Shown: positions 7,000 through 13,123 of the stretch, in pieces
How positions within the stretch are numbered: position 1 is the first letter of the stretch
Layout: each line of letters opens with the position of its first letter
NCBI GenBank assembly: GCA_021794775.1
Contig: JAJYQG010000213.1
Coordinates: 1 to 14,712 of the forward strand
Direction of reading: 5' to 3'
DNA length: 14,712 nucleotides
Origin: Pseudomonadota bacterium
Lineage (GTDB): Bacteria > Pseudomonadota > Gammaproteobacteria > Burkholderiales > Ferrovaceae
Position numbers and translations under genes: made by a program
The notes under the pieces: model-generated
What the model saw: only the letters and a program-made list of their open reading frames with translations
What the model was told of the DNA's origin: nothing
The model's database searches: none

Positions 7000-7845
7000 G
7001 TGGCCTCCCTGCGCTATCCCGCCGAACTGGTGCACGCCTTGCGGCGGCATCGGGATTCCAGCGCCGTTTTTCTCAGCGATCAGGTTGGGGCTCGGCTGTT
7101 GACACGCCTTGATTTTGTTCGTCTGGCACCGCAACGCATGCTCGACCTCGGCGCCGGCATGGGGCCTGGCGCCACCTGGCTCAACGAACGCTTCCCCCAG
7201 GCTGCGCTGGTATCCGTCGATCTGGCCGCCGATCTGCTGCCACCCCAATCCATCCGCTTCTGGGAACGCTGGCGCTCGCCCGCGCGTCAGAACGTGGTGG
7301 CCCAATGCCCCGCCCTGCCCTTCCGCGAAGGTTCGTTCGGGCTGATCTGGGCCAACCTTCTCCTGCCCTGGGTTGAGCCTGCGCTGCTGTTCCCCGAGGT
7401 GCGGCGCCTGCTGGCCCCCGGCGGACTGTTTCTGTTCTCATGCCCCGGCCCCGATACCTTGCGCGAATTGCGCCAGGCCCTGGCCGCCGGGTCAGGACAG
7501 GAAACCGGGCTGCCTTCCTTTCCGGACATGCACGATCTGGGGGATGCGCTGGTGCAAGCGAGACTTGCCGATCCGGTCATGGAACGGGAAGACGTGACCG
7601 TGCATTACCCCGACCTTGGCCTGCTGCTGCAGGACCTGCGCCGCCTCGGGCCACTGCCCGGCACACGCCCTGCCGGCCTCCGTGGGCGACAGTCGTGGCA
7701 CGCCCTGAACCAGCATTACGAGGGACTGCGCCAGCAAGATGGCTTGCCCGCCGGACTGGAAATCATCCTCGGCCAAGCCTGGAAACCCGAACCCCGCACC
7801 GGCCATGATGGCCGGCCGGTGATCGACATCCGCGCCGTTTCCTGA
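7000..7845 (+). CDS. bioC: Malonyl-ACP O-methyltransferase BioC
   Basis: SAM-dependent methyltransferase that masks the free carboxyl of malonyl-ACP so that fatty acid synthesis can build the pimeloyl chain of biotin; 281 aa from GTG 7000. SAM motif I is LDLGAGMG at 48-55. Downstream blocks are characteristic of BioC: LAPGGLFLFSCPGPDTLREL, then FPDMHDLGDALVQARLADPV, then LGLLLQDLRRLG. The usual N-terminal arginine/alanine stretch is divergent (LVHALRRHRDSSAVF). GTG 7000 lies 4 nt after the bioB stop. An in-frame GTG at 6952 would give 297 aa and overlap bioB by 44 nt. Neither has a clear ribosome site, so coupling to bioB is likely whichever is used. Confidence 0.88.
   Translation: MASLRYPAELVHALRRHRDSSAVFLSDQVGARLLTRLDFVRLAPQRMLDLGAGMGPGATWLNERFPQAALVSVDLAADLLPPQSIRFWERWRSPARQNVVAQCPALPFREGSFGLIWANLLLPWVEPALLFPEVRRLLAPGGLFLFSCPGPDTLRELRQALAAGSGQETGLPSFPDMHDLGDALVQARLADPVMEREDVTVHYPDLGLLLQDLRRLGPLPGTRPAGLRGRQSWHALNQHYEGLRQQDGLPAGLEIILGQAWKPEPRTGHDGRPVIDIRAVS
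7797..7821. repeat. Dyad symmetry at the 3' end of bioC
   Basis: CACCGGCC at 7797-7804 is matched perfectly by GGCCGGTG at 7814-7821 (9 nt loop). An overlapping perfect 17 bp palindrome, CCGGCCATGATGGCCGG, occupies 7799-7815. Both lie inside the coding end of bioC, 24 nt before its stop, in a convergent junction with ppa. No T-run follows, so it does not qualify as a classical terminator. It could still form a stable hairpin near the ends of both mRNAs, or be a chance product of GC-rich coding sequence. Confidence 0.4.
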
Positions 7846-7861
7846 CGGCGCAAAGGGCCTC

Positions 7862-8410
7862 TCAGTCCACCACCTCGGGATGGTCGCGCCGGTAGTTCTC
7901 GATCCCGCCCTGAATCTCGGCATGGGCATCGGCCACACCCGCCCAACCACTGACCTTGACCCATTTGCCTTTTTCCAGATCTTTGTAATGTTCAAAGAAA
8001 TGCACGATCTGGCTGAGGGTCAACTCGGGCAGATCGCCGATGTTGGTCAGGTTGCGGTAGAGGGTGCAAAGCTTATCTATCGGCACCGCCAGCAGCTTGG
8101 CGTCTTCTCCCGATTCGTCGGTCATCTTGAGGACCCCCAGGGCACGACAACGCACCACCACCCCGGTGATCAGGGGAACCGGGGTGATCACCAGCACATC
8201 GACGGGATCGCCATCGTCCGACAGGGTCCGGGGAATGTAGCCGTAGTTGCAGGGGTAATGCATGGCCGTGGACATGAAGCGATCGACGAACATGGCGCCG
8301 GATTCCTTATCCAGCTCATACTTGATCGGGTCCCCGTTCATGGGGATTTCGATGATGACATTGAAATCGTTGGGCACATCACGCCCGGCAACCACTCGAT
8401 CCAGATTCAT
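7862..8410 (-). CDS. ppa: Inorganic pyrophosphatase (family I, soluble)
   Basis: Cytosolic Mg-dependent enzyme hydrolysing pyrophosphate to phosphate, which drives biosynthetic polymerisation reactions; 182 aa against about 176 in E. coli. Key residues seen are Lys30 in DPIKYELDK, the [10 protein letters not shown] segment at 51-60, and the signature [10 protein letters not shown] at 65-74 with metal-binding aspartates. ATG 8410 is chosen because of the strong AAGGAAGGA site just upstream and the family-like start [19 protein letters not shown]. An upstream ATG at 8464 would add a residue stretch with no family similarity. It is divergent from dadA and converges on bioC with 16 bp between stops. 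Confidence 0.97.
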   Translation of the reverse strand: MNLDRVVAGRDVPNDFNVIIEIPMNGDPIKYELDKESGAMFVDRFMSTAMHYPCNYGYIPRTLSDDGDPVDVLVITPVPLITGVVVRCRALGVLKMTDESGEDAKLLAVPIDKLCTLYRNLTNIGDLPELTLSQIVHFFEHYKDLEKGKWVKVSGWAGVADAHAEIQGGIENYRRDHPEVVD

Positions 8411-8412
8411 GG

Positions 8413-8421
8413 TCCTTCCTT
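8413..8421 (-). promoter_or_regulatory. Ribosome binding site fixing the ppa start
   Basis: AAGGAAGGA on the minus strand ends 2 nt before ATG 8410, with its best GGA-containing core 5-6 nt away. It supports this start over the ATG at 8464. Confidence 0.65.
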
Positions 8422-8472
8422 CAAGGCAATTGGCAATGGAAAGAACGGCAACAGTACCGTTCACGGTGCTGC

Positions 8473-8501
8473 ATTATACCGCTCAGGCGCATCACGGTCT
8501 G
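8473..8501 (-). promoter_or_regulatory. Candidate ppa promoter
   Basis: On the minus strand, 8478-8473 reads a perfect TATAAT. CAGACC at 8501-8496 is a weak -35 (3/6) with a 17 nt spacer. The start would be near 8466, leaving a leader of about 55 nt. The -10 lies inside the spacer region of the opposing dadA promoter. Pattern-based only. Confidence 0.5.
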
Positions 8502-8508
8502 GTAAAAT
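8480..8508 (+). promoter_or_regulatory. Candidate dadA promoter (extended -10)
   Basis: TGGTAAAAT at 8500-8508 fits an extended -10; no convincing -35 is seen at 8480-8485. A start near 8515 leaves about 21 nt before ATG 8537, just enough to include the GGTGGAA ribosome site at 8524-8530. That agrees with the chosen dadA start and rules out the much longer open frame upstream. Pattern-based only. Confidence 0.45.
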
Positions 8509-8536
8509 TCATGGTTTGGGCATGGTGGAAATGGCG

Positions 8537-9805
8537 ATGCGGGTGGCGGTATTGGGGGCAGGCATCATCGGCGTCAGCAGCGCCTGGTACCTGAGAGCGG
8601 CAGGGCATGAGGTCACCGTCATCGAGCGACAGCCCGATGCGGCGCTGGAAACCAGCTACGCCAACGGCGGCCAGTTGTCCACGGGCCATGTGGAACCCTG
8701 GGCCACGCCCGAAACCCTGCCCCAGATCCTCGAATGGCGTCACCATGAAAACGCTCCCCTTCTGTTCCGCCTCCAGGCCGACCCCCATCAATGGGCCTGG
8801 GGCCTGCGTTTTCTGCGCGAATGCCGCCCTGCCCGCAGCGAGCATAACTTCCGCCAGCTGCTGGCCCTGGGCCTTTACAGCCGCCAGGCCCACGACGAAT
8901 TGCGTCACACCCTGAACATCGACCACCAGGCGCAGGATGGTGGCATCCTCAACCTTTACGCCAACCCCGAAGCCTGGGAGCGCGGGCTGCGCGCCGCCCA
9001 ACGGGTCGAGGCGCTGGGTTATGCGCGCCATGCCGTCACAGCAGACCAGGCGCTGGCCATCGAACCGGCCTTGCAAGATGCGCGGCCCCATTGGCATGGG
9101 GCGACCTTCACGCCGCGGGATGGCAGCGGCAATGCGCGGCTCTGGACCCAGGGTCTGGCGCGGGCCTGTGCCCAGCGCGGGGTCGTCTTTCGTTATGGAA
9201 CCCGCGTCACCGCGCTCCATGCCGAAGGAACGCGCATTCAAGGCGCCATGCTGGCCGACGATGTCGGCATCGCCGCCCTGGAAGCCGACGTCTTTGTCAT
9301 CGCCCTCGGTTCCGACAGCGCCCTTCTCCTGCGTCCGTTGGGGCTTTCACTGCCGCTCTACCCGGTCAAAGGGTATTCGGTCACGTTGCCGCTGATCGAC
9401 CCGGCCAACCCGGCGCTGCGTGTCAGCATCACCGACGATGCCCATAAGGTGGTGTTCACCCGTCATGGCGACACGCTGCGCGTGGCGGGAACCGCAGAAT
9501 TCTCCGGGTACGACCGCAGTCTCAACGCCGTGCGTCTGGAAGCGCTGGTCGCCCGCACCCGCACCCTGTTTCCCCACCTGGTCAATTTCAACCATGTCGA
9601 ACCCTGGTGCGGACTGCGTCCGGCAACCCCCTCCAACTGTCCCCTGATCGGCCCCACGCGCTGGGACAACCTGTTTCTCAACACGGGGCATGGCACGCTG
9701 GGATGGACGCTCGGCAGCGGCAGCGGCAAAGCCCTGGCGCAGCTGGTGGATGGTCAGCAGCCCGACGTGGCGTACCGCTTCACCACCCGCGACGGGCTTC
9801 AGTGA
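8537..9805 (+). CDS. dadA: D-amino acid dehydrogenase, small subunit type (FAD)
   Basis: FAD-dependent enzyme of the DAO family that oxidatively deaminates D-amino acids, classically D-alanine, and passes electrons to the respiratory chain at the inner membrane; 422 aa (E. coli 432). The N-terminal MRVAVLGAGIIGVSSAWYL is the FAD dinucleotide motif and aligns with E. coli DadA from residue 1. SYANGGQLSTGHVEPWA follows near residues 40-56. The C-terminal GLRPATPSNCPLIGPTR and LFLNTGHGTLGWTLGSGSGK are diagnostic of DadA. ATG 8537 is preferred over ATG 8522 and 8531 because GGTGGAA lies 6 nt upstream. No alanine racemase (dadX) or regulator is adjacent. It is transcribed alone, divergent from ppa and convergent with the esterase (13 bp between stops). 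Confidence 0.93.
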   Translation: MRVAVLGAGIIGVSSAWYLRAAGHEVTVIERQPDAALETSYANGGQLSTGHVEPWATPETLPQILEWRHHENAPLLFRLQADPHQWAWGLRFLRECRPARSEHNFRQLLALGLYSRQAHDELRHTLNIDHQAQDGGILNLYANPEAWERGLRAAQRVEALGYARHAVTADQALAIEPALQDARPHWHGATFTPRDGSGNARLWTQGLARACAQRGVVFRYGTRVTALHAEGTRIQGAMLADDVGIAALEADVFVIALGSDSALLLRPLGLSLPLYPVKGYSVTLPLIDPANPALRVSITDDAHKVVFTRHGDTLRVAGTAEFSGYDRSLNAVRLEALVARTRTLFPHLVNFNHVEPWCGLRPATPSNCPLIGPTRWDNLFLNTGHGTLGWTLGSGSGKALAQLVDGQQPDVAYRFTTRDGLQ

Positions 9806-9818
9806 AAAGGGTTCGGCC

Positions 9819-10910
9819 CTACGCTTTCAACGCCTCGTAGAGCAGAGGCAAGCTGCGATCCAGACGGAAGTCGATGCCCGAATGGGTGCCGTCGAATTCT
9901 TCATAATGGTGCCTCACCCCGGCTTCTGCCAGCGTCCGCTGCAGCTGGCGCGCACCGTAATGCAGATGGTATTGGTCATGCCAACCGCAATCGAGATAAA
10001 GCAGACGCAGGGCACGCAGCGCTGGCGCATGGCGCGCAGCAGCCCCCACCGGATCCCAATCGAGCCAACGTTGCCAGCGTGATGGCAGAAGCTCCCCACT
10101 GAACAGGTCGAAGGGCAGACGAAAACCGTTGGGCGCATCGGGGTCGGGGTCGTAGGTTGCGGCCATGCCGAGGTTCATGAGGGCATGGGTCTCCGCTGCG
10201 GAAAGGCGCTCCTGGCGAAACAGATGGTCCAGAAAAGCCTTCACGCGACCATCGTCCAACCCCTGCTGCAAGCGCGCCAGGGTCTCGGCATCTGGAGGGT
10301 TGCTGTCCATCGGCGCAAAGCGCGCCAGCCTGTCCAGGGTATCGGGCCAATGGGGGCGATAGGCCAGATCGAAACCGGCATCCCCGGCATGGCTCACCAC
10401 CCCACCCCAGACATGGGGCGCAAGCATGGCCTGCATCAAGGCGCCATAACCCCCGGAAGACTTGCCGAAAAGGCCGCGATGGGCCGGGGCCTTCAGGGTG
10501 CGGAAATGGGCGTCGATGCAGGGCACCAGTTCGCCATGCAGGTAGTCGCCATAGGCGCCAAGGGCCGACGAGTTGATGTACTGGTTGCCTCCGAGCCGGG
10601 TGAAACAGTCCGGAAACACCAGAATCACCGGGCCCATGGCCCCATCCTGCATCAGGCGGGCCACGCGCTCGGGAACATTCTCATTGAAGGGTTGCCAGTT
10701 GACCTGACTGGGACCACTGCCGAGGTAACCGGCCAATCCGTAAAAGACCGGAAAACGCTGCAACGACCCTGGCCGATCGTATTGGGGCGGCAGCCAGACC
10801 GGGAACGCACGACGCACCGGATCGCCCCAGGGATTGCCCCTGAGGCAAGCCGATTCATGTTCGACCCAGACCAGACGTCCAGGCAGGATCGCTTTGGTCC
10901 GGATCGGCAA
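9819..10910 (-). CDS. Alpha/beta-hydrolase, putative esterase (esterase D/PF00756-like), TTG start
   Basis: Cytosolic-looking hydrolase of 363 aa with no signal peptide. LPVFYGLAG-type strands lead to a nucleophile elbow GKSSGGYGAL with Ser151, cf. GHSMGGHGAL in S-formylglutathione hydrolase. Asp312 (CGWHDQYHLHYG) and His343 (EEFDGTHSGIDFR) are the likely remaining triad members. The open frame extends into efp, but family-like sequence (ILPGRLVWVEHES, later FPVWLPPQYD) begins just after the efp stop. No ATG or GTG fits there. TTG 10910 lies 5 nt after that stop with a GGA 8 nt before it, so TTG plus coupling to efp is the best start. The substrate is unknown; a link to formaldehyde or to glycan/polyester metabolism cannot be read from sequence. 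Last gene of the efp transcription unit. Confidence 0.85.
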   Translation of the reverse strand: MPIRTKAILPGRLVWVEHESACLRGNPWGDPVRRAFPVWLPPQYDRPGSLQRFPVFYGLAGYLGSGPSQVNWQPFNENVPERVARLMQDGAMGPVILVFPDCFTRLGGNQYINSSALGAYGDYLHGELVPCIDAHFRTLKAPAHRGLFGKSSGGYGALMQAMLAPHVWGGVVSHAGDAGFDLAYRPHWPDTLDRLARFAPMDSNPPDAETLARLQQGLDDGRVKAFLDHLFRQERLSAAETHALMNLGMAATYDPDPDAPNGFRLPFDLFSGELLPSRWQRWLDWDPVGAAARHAPALRALRLLYLDCGWHDQYHLHYGARQLQRTLAEAGVRHHYEEFDGTHSGIDFRLDRSLPLLYEALKA

Positions 10911-10915
10911 GGAGA

Positions 10916-11476
10916 TTATCCGTTGACGCGACGGCGGTATTCGCCGGTGGTCGTGTCGATTTCGATGCGATCCCCGGTTTCGCAGAACAACGGTACGGCG
11001 ATCTGGTAACCGTTCTTGAGCGTGGCCGGCTTCAGCACCTTGCCCGAAGTATCGCCGCGCACCGCCGGTTCGGTGTAATCGATCTCGCGCACCACCGAGC
11101 TCGGCAACTGCATCGAAATGGCGCGCCCGTCGTAGAGGGTGATTTCGCAGGCCATGCCATCTTCCAGGCAATTGAACGCATCTCCCAGACTCTCGCGGTC
11201 CATGTCGTACTGATTGTATTCATGATCCATGAACACGTAGGATGGATCGGCAAAATAGGAATAGGTGACATCCTTATGTTCCAGAATCACCTGATCCAGC
11301 TTGTCATCGGCCTTGAACACCGTTTCGCTGGCCGCTCCCGTCAGCAGGTTGCGCAGCTTCATCTTGACCACCGCCGCACTGCGTCCGCCTTTGTTGTATT
11401 CTGCCTTCTGGATCACCAGGGGATCCTTGCCCACCATGATCACATTGCCCACCCGCAATTCCTGCGCCTGTTTCAT
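10916..11476 (-). CDS. efp: Elongation factor P (Arg32 type)
   Basis: Three-domain tRNA-mimicking factor, 186 aa, that binds between the ribosomal P and E sites and relieves stalling at consecutive prolines. Start [11 protein letters not shown] at ATG 11476 aligns with P. aeruginosa EF-P; a start 4 codons upstream is unlikely. The tip loop [11 protein letters not shown] puts arginine at position 32, the residue that EarP glycosylates with rhamnose. The Lys34 form used by EpmA/EpmB is absent. The domain-II and domain-III signatures ([45 protein letters not shown]) are intact. The earP stop is 33 nt upstream on the same strand, so modifier and target are encoded side by side. Confidence 0.97.
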   Translation of the reverse strand: MKQAQELRVGNVIMVGKDPLVIQKAEYNKGGRSAAVVKMKLRNLLTGAASETVFKADDKLDQVILEHKDVTYSYFADPSYVFMDHEYNQYDMDRESLGDAFNCLEDGMACEITLYDGRAISMQLPSSVVREIDYTEPAVRGDTSGKVLKPATLKNGYQIAVPLFCETGDRIEIDTTTGEYRRRVNG

Positions 11477-11509
11477 TGTCGCACCCACACCAAATTTAAA
11501 GATAACTGT

Positions 11510-12643
11510 CTATTCTAACGTGTTTTCTACAAATTCCACAAGCTGCGTCACCAGGTCGGGCTGCCTGGCCAAGGCCAGACTCCAGCGCCGCGCATGGGCC
11601 ACCCAGAGCGGCCATTGCGCTTGCAGCGCCAGCCACGCCGCCGTCACATCTCCCTCGCCGTTCCAGGCCCAGAACAGCGCACGCAAGCGGGACGCCAGAG
11701 CCGGTTCGGCATCATCCAGATAGCGGGCGAGAAACGCCTCCAGCTTGCGGTGATGCACTTCATCCGCTTGCGGGTAGACCTGCCATAGAAACGGTTTGGC
11801 CGCCCAGAGGGCGCGCACCCAGGAATCCTCGCCACGCACCAGATTGAGATCGGCGTCATCGAGCAGGCGGTCATAGCCTTGCTGTGTCTGGAAAGGCAGG
11901 GAACGGCAGCAGGGCGCTGTCGACGCCCCCCCCTGCTCGTCCTTGGGGCGACAGGGAGGCAGCAGGCTTGACACCTGAGCGGCCAGCCCGTCCCCCTCAA
12001 AAACATGCCAGCACCACGGCACTTGCCCCTGGCCTTGCGCCGCGACCAAGGCACGCCAGGGTGCCGTGGGATAGGCCCAGAGGGTCAGCGACCGGGGCCC
12101 GTCGCCAGAGCCTGCGGCGTGCGCAGCGGATGCCGCCGGGCGTCCGGGCTCGCGCAACAATCCGCCGCTGGCCTGCGAGAACCCCGGAAAGAAGAAATGA
12201 CGCGGGCCCTCAAAACCCGGCAACGGCGCCGGACGACCATGACAATCGTCGATCCAGGCTTCGGCACTCAGGTAATCGAAGAGAATCCAGCGGGGTGCCG
12301 GGCGTCCGGTCAGCCAGGCCAGCATACCCGCAGGCAGATCGCAACTGAAGGCGCTGATCAGCACCCGTGGCGGCGCCGAGCCCAGCACCGCATCGGCATG
12401 ACTTTCAAGAAAAGACCAGGACCAGGCGTGGAGCCCCTCCTGCAAACGACCTTCGTCCGCCTCGGCGCGGCGCGGATCGAGACGCGCCAAGGTAGGCCAA
12501 TGATCGACGACCAGATGCACCGGCCCCAGCGACCGCGACGCCAGCTGGCGCGCCAGACGCAAGGCGACTCCGGCGTCGCCGTAATTGTCGATCACCCGGC
12601 AGAACACCCACCAGGCCGTTGGCACCTGACCCCGGTCAGGCAT
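11510..12643 (-). CDS. earP: EF-P arginine-32 rhamnosyltransferase EarP
   Basis: Inverting glycosyltransferase (GT104) transferring L-rhamnose from dTDP-L-rhamnose to Arg32 of EF-P in the cytosol; 377 aa, the usual family length. The N-terminus has WWVFCRVIDNYGDAGVALR with Asp19 and Asp23, corresponding to the essential DNxGD aspartates. WILFDYLSAEAW and FFPGFSQASGGLLRE lie mid-protein. The C-terminal donor-binding block is LNLVRGEDSWVRALWAAKPF, then WQVYPQADEVHHRKLEAFL. The open frame continues far upstream through the neighbouring gene. ATG 12643 is chosen from family alignment, 11 nt after that gene's stop; GTG 12646 is adjacent. The segment SLLPPCRPKDEQGGASTAPCC before the donor site looks like a low-complexity insertion. 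dTDP-rhamnose synthesis genes are not in the window. Confidence 0.95.
   Translation of the reverse strand: MPDRGQVPTAWWVFCRVIDNYGDAGVALRLARQLASRSLGPVHLVVDHWPTLARLDPRRAEADEGRLQEGLHAWSWSFLESHADAVLGSAPPRVLISAFSCDLPAGMLAWLTGRPAPRWILFDYLSAEAWIDDCHGRPAPLPGFEGPRHFFFPGFSQASGGLLREPGRPAASAAHAAGSGDGPRSLTLWAYPTAPWRALVAAQGQGQVPWCWHVFEGDGLAAQVSSLLPPCRPKDEQGGASTAPCCRSLPFQTQQGYDRLLDDADLNLVRGEDSWVRALWAAKPFLWQVYPQADEVHHRKLEAFLARYLDDAEPALASRLRALFWAWNGEGDVTAAWLALQAQWPLWVAHARRWSLALARQPDLVTQLVEFVENTLE
11512..11541 (-). promoter_or_regulatory. Candidate internal promoter for efp
   Basis: In the last codons of earP, on the minus strand, TTGTGG (11541-11536) and TAGAAT (11517-11512) are separated by 18 nt. A start near 11505 would give efp a leader of about 29 nt. 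A separate promoter would let the abundant factor EF-P exceed its modifying enzyme. Pattern-based only; the surrounding AT-rich patch supports it weakly. Confidence 0.35.
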
Positions 12644-12654
12644 CACCCTTTGTC

Positions 12655-13074
12655 TCAGCCGTGCAGCTGGAGTCCGGCCACCACCTCCGCACCGGCCGCC
12701 GCGATGATGCCATCCTGGAACGACTGCACCCCGGAAACCCCGATGGCCCCTACCAGTTGCCCTTCGCTGAAAAGTGGCAAGCCTCCTTCGATGGGCGTGT
12801 TGCCGGGCAAATTGAGCATCACGGTGCGTCCACCCACCACGGTTTCTTCCATGACCTTGGTGGAACGACGGAACAGAAAGGCCGTGCGTGCTTTTTCCTG
12901 GGCCACGGTCACGGAACCGATCTGCGTATGGTCGGCACGTTCGAGCAACATCAAATGGCCCCCATCGTCCAGCAGGGCAATCACCACATTCCAGTTGTTT
13001 TCCACCGCTTTGGCACGGGCTGCGGCCACGATGGCATGGGCATCGGTCAAGGAAAGGGTACGTTTCAATTCCAT
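12655..13074 (-). CDS. GlcG/HbpS family heme-binding-like protein
   Basis: Small single-domain protein of 139 aa with the GlcG/HbpS (PF03928) pattern: MELKRTLSLTDAHAIVAAAR at the start, VVIALLDDGGHLMLLERAD at 30-48, EKARTAFLFRRST in the middle, and GGLPLF, then GQLVGAIGVSG near the end. HbpS binds heme in Streptomyces, while GlcG of E. coli has no assigned activity. The name therefore describes a fold rather than a proven role. No signal peptide is visible, so it is probably cytosolic. ATG 13074 has AAGGAG 9 nt upstream. The gene lies 49 nt after the porin and 11 nt before earP on the same strand, and is likely cotranscribed with both if the hairpin between porin and this gene does not stop transcription. 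Confidence 0.87.
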   Translation of the reverse strand: MELKRTLSLTDAHAIVAAARAKAVENNWNVVIALLDDGGHLMLLERADHTQIGSVTVAQEKARTAFLFRRSTKVMEETVVGGRTVMLNLPGNTPIEGGLPLFSEGQLVGAIGVSGVQSFQDGIIAAAGAEVVAGLQLHG

Positions 13075-13103
13075 CTCGGGTCACTCCTTCAAAAATCATG
13101 AAA

Positions 13104-13123
13104 ACCGGGCGTCCTGCGTCCGG
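13104..13123 (-). terminator. Weak terminator or attenuator hairpin after the porin gene
   Basis: Directly after the porin stop codon the minus strand reads CCGGACG-CAGGA-CGCCCGG followed by TTTTC. This is a 7 bp stem with one mismatch and a 5 nt loop. The T-run is short and interrupted, so termination would be partial. It could reduce read-through from porin into the downstream genes. Confidence 0.35.

Noticed and set aside
7880..8536. N-terminal extension of the dadA frame over ppa
   Set aside because: The sequence is antisense to ppa and has no similarity to DadA. The predicted promoter and ribosome site place the start at 8537.
9806..9820. Bidirectional terminator between dadA and the esterase
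   Set aside because: Only a 4 bp AGGG/CCCT stem with a 5 nt loop is possible and the flanking A/T runs are imperfect; too weak to call.
10185..11009. 274-codon plus-strand frame opposite the esterase and efp
   Set aside because: Both genes on the other strand show family motifs along their length; this frame shows none.
12644..13099. Upstream extension of the earP frame
   Set aside because: This part overlaps the GlcG/HbpS-like gene in another frame and has no EarP similarity. Family alignment begins at Met 12643.
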